Origin: Bacillota bacterium
GTDB lineage: Bacteria; Bacillota; Clostridia; Lachnospirales; Lachnospiraceae
Length of the DNA stretch: 64,000 nucleotides
NCBI GenBank assembly: GCA_023414875.1
Contig: JAEZMV010000018.1
Coordinates: 186,001-250,000 of the forward strand
Direction: 5' to 3'
Part shown: positions 32,349-39,934 of the stretch, piece by piece
Layout: the number at the start of each line of letters is the position of its first letter
Position numbering within the stretch: position 1 is the first letter of the stretch
Notes under the pieces: generated by a model
Seen by the model: the letters and a program-made list of their open reading frames with translations, nothing else
Databases searched by the model: none
What the model was told of the DNA's origin: nothing
Position numbers and translations under genes: made by a program

Positions 32349-32966
32349 ATGATAACAATTAATATGATATTTGTATTAATGCTAATTCAATTGTCCAGAG
32401 CCGGGTTGGTCTTAATTCTTCATTCAGTTTATGAGCCGGCGGCGCTATTTGAAAATTTCACTTTAGTATTAATTGGAATAGTACTTTGTTTGATTTATAA
32501 ACCTGATAAAAATAAATTGGGATTTAATTTCAGCCATAATAAGAAGTTATATATCATAAGTACATTAATCATAGTGCTTCTGATTATTTCTTCACCAGTA
32601 TTCTATGTGAATTCTAATTTTGAAGATATTATATTCATGTTAGAAGCGGTTTTATTGTATCCTATATTCGAGGAGCTATTGTTCCGGGGCTATATCTGGA
32701 GCGAGTATGTTAAATGTGGAGTAAAGGAATGGAAAATCTATCTGGTAACTACAGTGTTATTCGGTTTATGGCATTTGGGATATTGGGATACAATCTACTA
32801 CAGAGCCAGCCAGAATTTTGAAAGCGTTAATATACCTGAAGTGATGTTTTTTAAGGTATTAATCGGTATGGCATATGGAACCATTGCCGGTTTTGTCAGG
32901 CTAAAGACAAAGAATGTATATAGTAGTATATTAGTACATTCTTTTCTCAATATTTTTGGAAGATGA
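32349..32966 (+). CDS. CPBP family intramembrane metalloprotease
   Basis: 205 residues, ATG 32349 with GGAGG 13 bases upstream. Five to six hydrophobic helices. The CPBP (Rce1/Abi) motifs are present: EELLFRGYIWSE (glutamates for metal), FGLWHLGYWD (His) and LVHSFLNIFGR (His/Asn). Members act as membrane proteases or in bacteriocin self-immunity. No bacteriocin gene is adjacent. Likely monocistronic or with the HEAT-like gene 100 bases downstream. Confidence 0.88.
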   Translation: MITINMIFVLMLIQLSRAGLVLILHSVYEPAALFENFTLVLIGIVLCLIYKPDKNKLGFNFSHNKKLYIISTLIIVLLIISSPVFYVNSNFEDIIFMLEAVLLYPIFEELLFRGYIWSEYVKCGVKEWKIYLVTTVLFGLWHLGYWDTIYYRASQNFESVNIPEVMFFKVLIGMAYGTIAGFVRLKTKNVYSSILVHSFLNIFGR

Positions 32967-33066
32967 AGTACAAGTGAGATACGAAGGGTTAACATAAAGA
33001 AATCGTAGTTTAATAGAAAAATCGATCGGATACATTGATACAAGAGAAAAATAGAAGGAGATTATA

Positions 33067-33813
33067 ATGAAGAGTAGTGATAAGGAACTAATAAAGCGAG
33101 GTTATTTACAAAAGGGTGATGAGAGAAAATATTCTGCTTTAACACAGGAACAACTGATTGATATGCTTAATATTGAACCTGCATCAGAAAGAACAGCCAT
33201 TATCCTTGCTTTACGATCCAAGTACTTCTCAGGAGATGAGCACTATATCAGAATATTGCTGGAACGGTTACGTTTGGAAAGGGCTCTGTATACAAGAATA
33301 GAATTATGTAATTCACTAGAGATGGGAAATGCAATTACAGCCGAAATTATGTGTGAATATCTCGGAGGGATTGGAAGCAATCAATATAAACTAGTACCTA
33401 ATGAGGTATCAAAGAAAAAGTGTTACCCTTTACCAAGAGACCTCATAGCCAGGAGTTTGGGGAGGATGACCCCTAGCGTATTACCGGTATTAACAAAATA
33501 TCTTATATTTGAAGAAAAAAGCAAAGTCAGTGAATTAATAGATGCAATCGGGTATATGATTTTTTATCATCCTGAGCTTGCCACTTCAATTAATTTTAGC
33601 AATATTTTGCTTACCTATGATCGATTTGTGAAAGACGAGTTGATAATATGGAAGACAGCACGATGCTGTTCGGCATTTCCAATCGAACAAAGTGAGAACC
33701 TACTGTTATCTATAAAAGAGGCATCAACACATCAAACAATCATAGAGGAAGCGGAAAGAAGTCTAAGGTTTATATATAAGAGAATAAAAGATATAAAAGA
33801 CAGGACCCATTGA
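33067..33813 (+). CDS. HEAT-like helical repeat protein
   Basis: 248 residues, AGAAGGAG before ATG 33067. All-helical. Successive blocks of about 30-40 residues (SERTAIILALRSKYF, YTRIELCNSLEMG, PRDLIARSLGRM, VSELIDAIGYM) resemble HEAT/Armadillo repeats, which usually bind proteins or nucleic acids. No catalytic motif and no signal peptide. The partner is unknown. Its stop codon lies in the terminator hairpin that follows. Confidence 0.75.
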   Translation: MKSSDKELIKRGYLQKGDERKYSALTQEQLIDMLNIEPASERTAIILALRSKYFSGDEHYIRILLERLRLERALYTRIELCNSLEMGNAITAEIMCEYLGGIGSNQYKLVPNEVSKKKCYPLPRDLIARSLGRMTPSVLPVLTKYLIFEEKSKVSELIDAIGYMIFYHPELATSINFSNILLTYDRFVKDELIIWKTARCCSAFPIEQSENLLLSIKEASTHQTIIEEAERSLRFIYKRIKDIKDRTH

Positions 33814-33836
33814 GAAAACTCAGGGTCTTCTTTTAT
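33803..33836 (+). terminator. Terminator of the HEAT-like gene
   Basis: GACCC (33804-33808) and TGAG (33811-33814) pair with CTCA and GGGTC (33819-33827) around AAAA, then TTCTTTT. It overlaps the stop codon. Confidence 0.8.
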
Positions 33837-33937
33837 GTAAAAAGATTGTTTCATACCTCTACTTATTACGAAAGCAATTGAAAATAAATAATAAAATCAA
33901 ACTTTGACGTTTTCTTTTCCCCAAAATGTGGTATAAT

Positions 33938-34180
33938 ATTCGTGATAAGCGAAGTGCCGTACATTCCAAACAGTCGTGAAGCATATATGCTTCAAACGAC
34001 TGCTTGGAATGTACGGCACGAGTAACGCGAGCGAGCAACCGAAGGATGCGAGGTTCGCTTATCACGAATATAAGCGAGGTGCGCATATCACAAATATATT
34101 GTGGAAAGTAACGCGAGCGAGCAACCGAAGGTTGAGAGCTTCGCTTATCACGAATATATTGAGCTTCGCTTATCACGAAT
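33938..34180. repeat. Cluster of GATAAGC-ended hairpin repeats
   Basis: ATTCGTGATAAGCGAA (33938-33953) is perfectly inverted at 34034-34049, and the inverted end recurs at 34140-34155 and 34165-34180. Inside, a stem of about 30 bp (33954-34019, GTGCCGTACATTCCAA arm) is followed by a direct repeat AGTAACGCGAGCGAGCAACC at 34021 and 34108. It shares GATAAGC ends and an ACGCGAGCGA box with the element at 1701. Frames through it (33976-34182, and the extension of the next gene) are not genes. Confidence 0.7.
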
Positions 34181-34205
34181 AAATCTTTTAAATGGAAGGG
34201 AAACT

Positions 34206-35168
34206 ATGCTACAAAAAGATCAGGAATCTATGAATCAAAAGCAACCTAATACTTATTCAGTTGATGTAATTATCCCAACCTATCGTTCGGATGAAAAGTT
34301 AGACAAACTCTTAATCATGTTATATCGCCAAACAATAAAACCGAACCGAGTAATTATTCTCCATACCGAAGAATATAAAGATCAAGTACAACCTTTGCCG
34401 GAAATCAGTGGTAGTAATATTACGGTAATCCCGATAGAAAAAGCAGATTTTGATCACGGTGCTACCAGAAAGTATGGGGCGTCGTTATCTGAAGCTGATA
34501 TACTTATGTTTATGACTCAGGATGCAGTACCTTCTGATGAATACTTAATAGAGAAGCTTTTAGCACCTTATAAAGATTCATTCATAGCAGCTACTTATGC
34601 GAGACAACTTCCGGATGAGAAGACAGAATTAATTGAGAAGTATATACGTAATTATAATTACCCCAAGCAAAGCAGAATTAAGTCCTCGGAGGATATCAAT
34701 GAGCTAGGGATAAAAACCTTCTTCTGTTCAAATGTATGTGCTACCTATCGGAATTTTGTCTATAAAAAACTTGGAGGCTTTGTTGATAAAACCATCTTTA
34801 ATGAAGATATGATTATGGCTTCAGAGATGATAAATGCAAACTACCGTATAGCCTATGTAGCAGAAGCGAAGGTAGTTCATTCCCATAATTACTCCTATCT
34901 GCAGCAATTTACAAGAAATTTTGATTTGGGAGTATCTCATAATGAATATGCTGAGGTGTTTGGTGGAATTAAATCGGAATCAGAGGGTATTAAAATGGTT
35001 AAAAACACACTTCAGTACTTAATCAGAAAAAAGAAGTATTTATTAATGCCGGATTTAATCATAAGTAGCGCTTTTAAATTTGCAGGATATCAGCTGGGAG
35101 TCAGATATGATATCTTACCAAAGAATCTTGTGGTACATTTTAGCATGAACAAATCCTATTGGAAATGA
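34206..35168 (+). CDS. Family 2 glycosyltransferase, rhamnosyltransferase-like
   Basis: 320 residues from ATG 34206 behind GGAAGGG; the open frame continues upstream through repeat DNA. A GT-A fold: SVDVIIPTYRSDEKL at the N-terminus, then FDHGATRKYGA and ADILMFMTQDAVP, where QDA replaces the usual DxD, as in RfbN-type rhamnosyltransferases. FNEDMIMASEM contains the catalytic-base region. No membrane helix. Probably attaches a sugar in cell-surface polysaccharide assembly, together with the next gene. The donor sugar is inferred from family resemblance. Confidence 0.88.
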   Translation: MLQKDQESMNQKQPNTYSVDVIIPTYRSDEKLDKLLIMLYRQTIKPNRVIILHTEEYKDQVQPLPEISGSNITVIPIEKADFDHGATRKYGASLSEADILMFMTQDAVPSDEYLIEKLLAPYKDSFIAATYARQLPDEKTELIEKYIRNYNYPKQSRIKSSEDINELGIKTFFCSNVCATYRNFVYKKLGGFVDKTIFNEDMIMASEMINANYRIAYVAEAKVVHSHNYSYLQQFTRNFDLGVSHNEYAEVFGGIKSESEGIKMVKNTLQYLIRKKKYLLMPDLIISSAFKFAGYQLGVRYDILPKNLVVHFSMNKSYWK

Positions 35169-35222
35169 TATAGAGTAGTAAGTCTAGTATTCATAGCATA
35201 TGAAACAATGGAGAAACGAATT

Positions 35223-36152
35223 ATGAGCACCGTAGCAATCGTAATGACAACCTATAACGGAGAAAATTATGTAGGAGAGCAAATTAATTCTATCCTGACC
35301 TCATCGTTCCAGGACTTTGAACTATTTATATATGATGATTGCTCTAAGGATAATACCATGACAATATTAAAAGAGTTTGAAGGCCACTATCCTAACAAGG
35401 TTCATGCTTTTCAAAATGAAATGAATCTTGGAGTTACTTTGAACTTTTTACAAGCTTTATGCAGGACGACTTCGGAGTATATTATGTTCTGTGATCAGGA
35501 TGATTTCTGGAAATCCAATAAAATAGCTGTAACATTAAAGAGAATGAGACATATGGAGGCTCAAATCGGTAAAACTACCCCGCTTGCTGTATTTACGGAT
35601 GCGACTGTTACGGATAAGGATCTGAATGTGACTAAAAACTCTTTCTTTTGCTCAAATCATCTAAGCCCGAAAAAAACAGATATTGCTCATATTTTAATGG
35701 AAAATAAGCTGATCGGTTGCACTGTAATGGTTAATTCTTCTCTTAGAAAAGTTCTACAAAGCCGCAGACTTCCTATGCACGCCAGATATCATGATTGGTG
35801 GATCGCTTTGATTGCGTCTTCCTTTGGAAAAATCGGATATGTAAATGAGAGCACGCTCTTATATCGCCAGCACGGGGGAAATGTTGTTGGAGGTTCAGGT
35901 TTTATTTCCTATTTAAAAAATAGAGTTGCATCTCTTTCTATGCAAAAACAAGCCCTTTTCGCACTTCAACGGCAGGCTGATGAGTTTGTTTCCATCTATG
36001 AAGAATTGCTTACAGAAGAAAATAGAGATATTATTCAAACTTTTTCTACTTTAAGCCAGATGAATTTCTGGAAAAAAAGAAGGCTAATTCTGCAATATGG
36101 CTATCTAAAAACAGGTTTCATAAGAAATGTTGGACTTTTATTATTAATATGA
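35223..36152 (+). CDS. Family 2 glycosyltransferase
   Basis: 309 residues with start ATG 35223, nine bases after GGAG; the ATG at 35208 lacks a ribosome site. GT-A motifs: VAIVMTTYNGENYVGEQINS, YDDCSKDNT, FCDQDDFW (DxD). HDWWIALIASSFGKIGYVNE and LYRQHGGNVVG are typical of cell-wall rhamnosyl/galactosyltransferases. Follows the previous glycosyltransferase by 54 bases on the same strand; the two may act in turn on one glycan. Confidence 0.88.
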   Translation: MSTVAIVMTTYNGENYVGEQINSILTSSFQDFELFIYDDCSKDNTMTILKEFEGHYPNKVHAFQNEMNLGVTLNFLQALCRTTSEYIMFCDQDDFWKSNKIAVTLKRMRHMEAQIGKTTPLAVFTDATVTDKDLNVTKNSFFCSNHLSPKKTDIAHILMENKLIGCTVMVNSSLRKVLQSRRLPMHARYHDWWIALIASSFGKIGYVNESTLLYRQHGGNVVGGSGFISYLKNRVASLSMQKQALFALQRQADEFVSIYEELLTEENRDIIQTFSTLSQMNFWKKRRLILQYGYLKTGFIRNVGLLLLI

Positions 36153-36227
36153 GTTTTGTATTTTTATGCATACACTTTAGTAATTTAAACCAATAAATAA
36201 TTTCTGTAAATAGCGTAATATCAATAC

Positions 36228-36256
36228 TTGACAAATAGAAACGTTGCTGATACAAT
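36228..36256 (+). promoter_or_regulatory. Promoter of the ilvN-ilvC genes
   Basis: Consensus TTGACA (36228-36233), 17 bases, TACAAT (36251-36256). Transcription should start near 36263, giving a 125-base leader before ilvN. Confidence 0.75.
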
Positions 36257-36295
36257 AACTTAAAACTTAATATTCTTACTTTTTATACAGCAACA

Positions 36296-36337
36296 GAAGC
36301 CCCATTGCAGAGTGTCCTGTGGTGTTGGGCTTTTCTT
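36296..36337 (+). terminator. Attenuator-like terminator in the ilvN leader
   Basis: AAGCCC (36297-36302) pairs with GGGCTT (36327-36332), followed by TTCTT. The preceding CAACA can pair instead with TGTTG at 36323-36327, part of the terminator strand, so an alternative fold exists. No leader peptide rich in branched amino acids and no T-box is seen. Confidence 0.55.
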
Positions 36338-36387
36338 ATAAGCTATAGACACAGTAATATAAATGTACATAGAGAGAGGAGCTTGCT

Positions 36388-36894
36388 ATGAAAAGAATGG
36401 TATTGTCAATTCTGGTGGACAATACGGCCGGTGTACTCAGCCGTGTATCCGGTTTGTTTAGTAGAAGAGGTTATAATATCGATAGCTTGACCGTTGGTGA
36501 AACCCAGGATCCTACAATCTCCAGAATGACTGTATTGGCTCATGGAGATGATCAGATATTAGAGCAGATCAGAAAGCAGTTACTTAAGTTAGAAGATGTA
36601 ATAGAGATCAAGGAGTTAGCTGCAGGTGAATCAGTAACAAGAGAATTAATATTAGTAAAAGTAAGCGCTTCCGACAATGACCGACAGGCTATTATTTCGA
36701 TAGCTGATATTTTCAGAGCAAAAATAGTGGATGTTGCATTGGAATCCCTCATGATTGAACTAACAGGAAATCAGGATAAAATTGATGCATTTATTAAGTT
36801 ATTAGATCAATATACCATCAAAGAATTGGTTCGAACCGGAATAACCGGACTTACCAGGGGTTCAGGAGATATTTCGGATTATATTGAGGAATAG
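36388..36894 (+). CDS. ilvN: Acetolactate synthase small (regulatory) subunit
   Basis: 168 residues, GAGAGGAG before ATG 36388. The N-terminal ACT domain (MVLSILVDNTAGVLSRVSGLFSRRGYNIDSL) binds valine and gives feedback control of acetolactate synthase. The C-terminal half (RELILVKV... GITGLTRG) matches IlvN/IlvH. The catalytic subunit IlvB is not next to it, so it must be encoded elsewhere. ilvC follows in the same direction. First steps of valine, leucine and isoleucine synthesis. Confidence 0.96.
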   Translation: MKRMVLSILVDNTAGVLSRVSGLFSRRGYNIDSLTVGETQDPTISRMTVLAHGDDQILEQIRKQLLKLEDVIEIKELAAGESVTRELILVKVSASDNDRQAIISIADIFRAKIVDVALESLMIELTGNQDKIDAFIKLLDQYTIKELVRTGITGLTRGSGDISDYIEE

Positions 36895-36942
36895 AGAGTA
36901 TATAAAGATTATCGAATACTCTTATATATAAATTTTCATCAA

Positions 36943-37023
36943 TTGGAGATAAGTCTCCAAAAAGAATATGAAGCTAGGAGGATAATTCCTCCTAAAACAT
37001 TTTTTTCAAAAATAGGAGGAATT
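36943..37023 (+). promoter_or_regulatory. ilvC leader with competing anti-SD hairpins
   Basis: TAGGAGGA (36975-36982) pairs with TCCTCCTA (36987-36994). The latter, extended to AATTCCTCCTA (36984-36994), is also perfectly complementary over 11 bases to TAGGAGGAATT (37013-37023), which holds the ilvC ribosome site. A third small hairpin, TTGGAGA/TCTCCAA, lies at 36943-36960. The arrangement copies the one before metH. Confidence 0.55.
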
Positions 37024-37028
37024 TAAAA

Positions 37029-38039
37029 ATGGCTAAGATTTTTTATCAACAAGATTGTAACCTTTCATTATTAGAAGGAAAGACCATCGCTGTTATTGGC
37101 TATGGTAGCCAGGGACATGCTCATGCACTGAATGCAAAGGAATCAGGCGTTCATGTTATTATCGGTCTTTATGAAGGAAGTAAATCCTGGGCAAAGGCTG
37201 AGGCAGCAGGTTTTGAAGTATATACAGCGGCTGAAGCAGCAAAAAAAGCAGATATTATAATGATTTTAATCAATGATGAGAAACAGGCAAAAATGTATCA
37301 TGAATCCATCGCTCCGAATTTAGAGCCTGGAAATGCATTGATGTTTGCTCATGGCTTCAGTATACATTTTGGACAAATTATTCCTCCGGCAGATGTTGAC
37401 GTATTAATGATTGCTCCTAAGGGTCCTGGACATACAGTTAGAAGCCAGTATCAAGAGGGACGTGGGGTACCTTGCCTCATTGCTGTTCATCAGAATGCAA
37501 CAGGAAAAGCACATGATTTAGGTCTTGCTTATGCTTTGGCAATCGGTGGAGCTAGAGCAGGTGTTCTTCAGACAACCTTCCGTGAGGAAACAGAGACTGA
37601 CCTTTTTGGTGAGCAGGCTGTACTGTGTGGTGGTGTTACCGCTCTTATGAAGGCTGGTTTTGAGACCTTGGTTGAAGCTGGATATGAGCCTGAGAGTGCT
37701 TATTTTGAATGTATCCATGAAATGAAATTAATCGTTGACTTGATTAATGAGAGCGGTTTTGCAGGTATGAGATACTCTATCTCCAATACTGCAGAATACG
37801 GTGATTATATCACAGGTTCCAAGATTATTACCGCAGAGACAAAGAAGGCTATGAAACAGGTTCTTACCGATATTCAAGATGGTACCTTTGCACGTAACTG
37901 GTTATTAGAAAACCAGGTAGGATGTCCTTACTTTAATGCTAGAAGAAGAATTGAATCACAGCATGAGCTTGAAAAGGTTGGTGCTGAACTTCGTCAGATG
38001 ATGAGCTGGACAAATAAGGCTAAATTAATCAATAACTAA
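37029..38039 (+). CDS. ilvC: Ketol-acid reductoisomerase (class I, short form)
   Basis: 336 residues, the usual class I length. It converts acetolactate and acetohydroxybutyrate to dihydroxy acids with NAD(P)H and Mg2+. The N-terminal Rossmann fold has AVIGYGSQGHAHA, and APKGPGHTVR follows with Lys/His of the active site. The C-terminal knotted helical domain has FGEQAVLCGG and FECIHEMKLIVDLI (metal-binding Glu). Preceded by a complex leader and by ilvN. Ends at a long terminator shared with the convergent larE. Confidence 0.97.
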   Translation: MAKIFYQQDCNLSLLEGKTIAVIGYGSQGHAHALNAKESGVHVIIGLYEGSKSWAKAEAAGFEVYTAAEAAKKADIIMILINDEKQAKMYHESIAPNLEPGNALMFAHGFSIHFGQIIPPADVDVLMIAPKGPGHTVRSQYQEGRGVPCLIAVHQNATGKAHDLGLAYALAIGGARAGVLQTTFREETETDLFGEQAVLCGGVTALMKAGFETLVEAGYEPESAYFECIHEMKLIVDLINESGFAGMRYSISNTAEYGDYITGSKIITAETKKAMKQVLTDIQDGTFARNWLLENQVGCPYFNARRRIESQHELEKVGAELRQMMSWTNKAKLINN

Positions 38040-38108
38040 AGTTGGTATAAGCTTATAAGTAAGATTGATGCTCTAAATAAGAACGTTTATTACATCAATT
38101 AATATAAG

Positions 38109-38172
38109 TAGCGAGTGAATTATTATTTTAAGAGAACAAGTCTCTTTTTGATAGTAGTTCACTCGCTATTTT
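38109..38172. terminator. Bidirectional terminator between ilvC and larE
   Basis: TAGCGAGTGAA (38109-38119) and TTCACTCGCTA (38158-38168) form the outer stem, with an inner AGAGA/TCTCT stem near 38131. TTTTAC follows. Confidence 0.8.
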
Positions 38173-38199
38173 ACATGTCTAACTGTGATAAAATCACTT

Positions 38200-39042
38200 T
38201 CAGACAATGCTTTTACCCAAACTTAATTCGGAGGAATTGAGAGTCTCATTCATACTTCCGGTACGGTAGCCCTTCAGATCCAAGGATACATAAGTAAAAC
38301 CTATCTTTCTAAATTCCTCATATACCTTAGCTCGAACATCAGGATTAAGTAGTAGGGAAAAACCGTTCTCATCAGTTTCTATTCTGGCAAGATTATCATG
38401 AAAACGAACCCGTACCTGCCATATACCAAGATCTAATAACAATTGCTCTGCTTTATCTATCATTTGCAGACGTTTCGGTGTAATGCTTTCTCCATATGGG
38501 AATCTAGAGGAAAGACAGGCGAAGGAAGGTTTGTTCCAGGTTGGCAGATCCAGTTCTTTTGATAGCTCGCGAATTTCAGCTTTATTGAAACCGATTTGCC
38601 GCAAGGGGCTATAGATACCAAGCTCTTTGACAGCAATTAATCCGGGACGGTAATCTCCGTTATCATCACTGTTGGAAGCCTCCAAAATCGAGATAAAGCC
38701 TCGTTCCTCTGCGATTTCTTTTATCTTAGTGAATAATTCTGATTTACATAAGTAACAACGGTTTTTGGGGTTTTCGGAAAAACCGTCGATATCCAGCTCC
38801 TCTGAATCCACAATGATATGTTCGATACCCTGTGAGGCTGCAAATGCTGCTGCTTCCATTAGCTCCCTTTGTGGAAAACTTAATGAGCGTGCTGTAACAG
38901 CGATTACATTAGAGTCTAAGGCCTCCTTGGTAGCTTTTAATAGAAAAGTTGAGTCTACACCGCCGGAGAAGGCTACTATAGCTTGTTCTAAACTTCTTAG
39001 ATAATCTTTTAACTCTTCATATTTCTCATGTAAATGATCCAT
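38200..39042 (-). CDS. larE: LarE-type sacrificial sulfur transferase
   Basis: 280 residues, start ATG 39042 with GGAGAACG upstream. The PP-loop ATPase motif AFSGGVDSTFLLKA is at residues about 23-36. NRCYLCKSELF and the later PSFACLSSRFPYG supply cysteines; the latter is the position of the sacrificial Cys of LarE. LarE adenylates pyridine-dinucleotide carboxylates and donates sulfur for the nickel-pincer cofactor of lactate racemase-like enzymes. No larA, larB or larC is in view, so it works with remote genes or has another substrate. Confidence 0.9.
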   Translation of the reverse strand: MDHLHEKYEELKDYLRSLEQAIVAFSGGVDSTFLLKATKEALDSNVIAVTARSLSFPQRELMEAAAFAASQGIEHIIVDSEELDIDGFSENPKNRCYLCKSELFTKIKEIAEERGFISILEASNSDDNGDYRPGLIAVKELGIYSPLRQIGFNKAEIRELSKELDLPTWNKPSFACLSSRFPYGESITPKRLQMIDKAEQLLLDLGIWQVRVRFHDNLARIETDENGFSLLLNPDVRAKVYEEFRKIGFTYVSLDLKGYRTGSMNETLNSSELSLGKSIV

Positions 39043-39254
39043 GTCGTTCTCCTTTTCCTGACTTTGTACATGACTATTATATCCTCTAAATCATATCAAA
39101 ATACTATGAAATAATCAAGCTAAGAAAGTCACTATGGTAGAGAAATTGTTCTCAGTGAATTACGTGGACTCGGTGTATTGATATAAACTTAAGAAACAGT
39201 ATTCTAATCTAAGGGTTGAGTTGCTTTTATTTATGTAGGAATATTTTATTTTAC

Positions 39255-39324
39255 TTGTAATTGTATTCCATAATTGTTATAATAAAACCAGAAAACTAAA
39301 AATAGTTTTCTGGTTTTATTATAA
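39255..39324 (+). promoter_or_regulatory. Promoter and overlapping 21-bp palindrome before the TetR gene
   Basis: TTGTAA (39255-39260), 17 bases, TATAAT (39278-39283). A perfect inverted repeat, arms 39277-39297 and 39304-39324 (core AAAACCAGAAAACT), overlaps the -10 and the expected RNA start. That position suits an autoregulatory TetR operator. Because it is also A-then-T rich it could be a terminator instead. Confidence 0.55.
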
Positions 39325-39364
39325 TTATAGCTGTAAATAAAGAGTAGTAAGGAAGGGTACCTAT

Positions 39365-39922
39365 ATGGATTTAAAAGATAGAATTATTGAGGCAGTGATT
39401 GAGGAATTTAATGATAAGGGTCTGAAATTTACGATGGATGATATTGCAAAGCGTCTTGGCGTTAGTAAACGAACACTATACACAGTCGTACAGGACAAAG
39501 AAACACTGTTTATCGAAGCAGTCGATTGTGTGTTTGGAGCAATCAAGGACAGTGAGAGAGAAGTCATGCAGGACACTTCATTGGATATAGTAGAAAAGCT
39601 TAAGAGAATTCTGATTGTACTGCCGCAAAAATATAAAACGATTGATTATCGCCAGTTATATGAATTAAAAACGAAACTCCCCAGAATTTATGCAAAAATT
39701 GAGACCAGGCTTGAGACGGATTGGGAACCTACCTTTCAGATTATGGAACAGGCGATGGCGGAAGGAAAGATAAGAAGAATCAGCCTTCCGGTGTTTCAGG
39801 CAATGATCAGCGGAACAATTGAGTATTATTTAAGCAGGAGAGTTCTCATAGATAGCGATATAGCTTATGAAGAAGCTTTGAAGCAAATGTTGGATATTGT
39901 ATTCAATGGAATCATGAAGTAA
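39365..39922 (+). CDS. TetR family transcriptional regulator
   Basis: 185 residues, AAGGAAGGG before ATG 39365. The N-terminal helix-turn-helix reads FTMDDIAKRLGVSKRTLYTVVQDKETLF (about residues 21-48), as in TetR repressors. The C-terminal ligand domain is helical and not further classified. It is 12 bases upstream of the GH2 gene in the same direction and probably represses this galactoside operon through the palindrome at its promoter; the inducer would be a sugar, which is unusual for TetR but inferred from context. Confidence 0.92.
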   Translation: MDLKDRIIEAVIEEFNDKGLKFTMDDIAKRLGVSKRTLYTVVQDKETLFIEAVDCVFGAIKDSEREVMQDTSLDIVEKLKRILIVLPQKYKTIDYRQLYELKTKLPRIYAKIETRLETDWEPTFQIMEQAMAEGKIRRISLPVFQAMISGTIEYYLSRRVLIDSDIAYEEALKQMLDIVFNGIMK

Positions 39923-39934
39923 AGGGGTGAGTTT

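Noticed and set aside
33976..34182. 68-codon frame, and the N-terminal extension of the glycosyltransferase
   Set aside because: Both translate the GATAAGC repeat cluster; the glycosyltransferase has a proper start at 34206.
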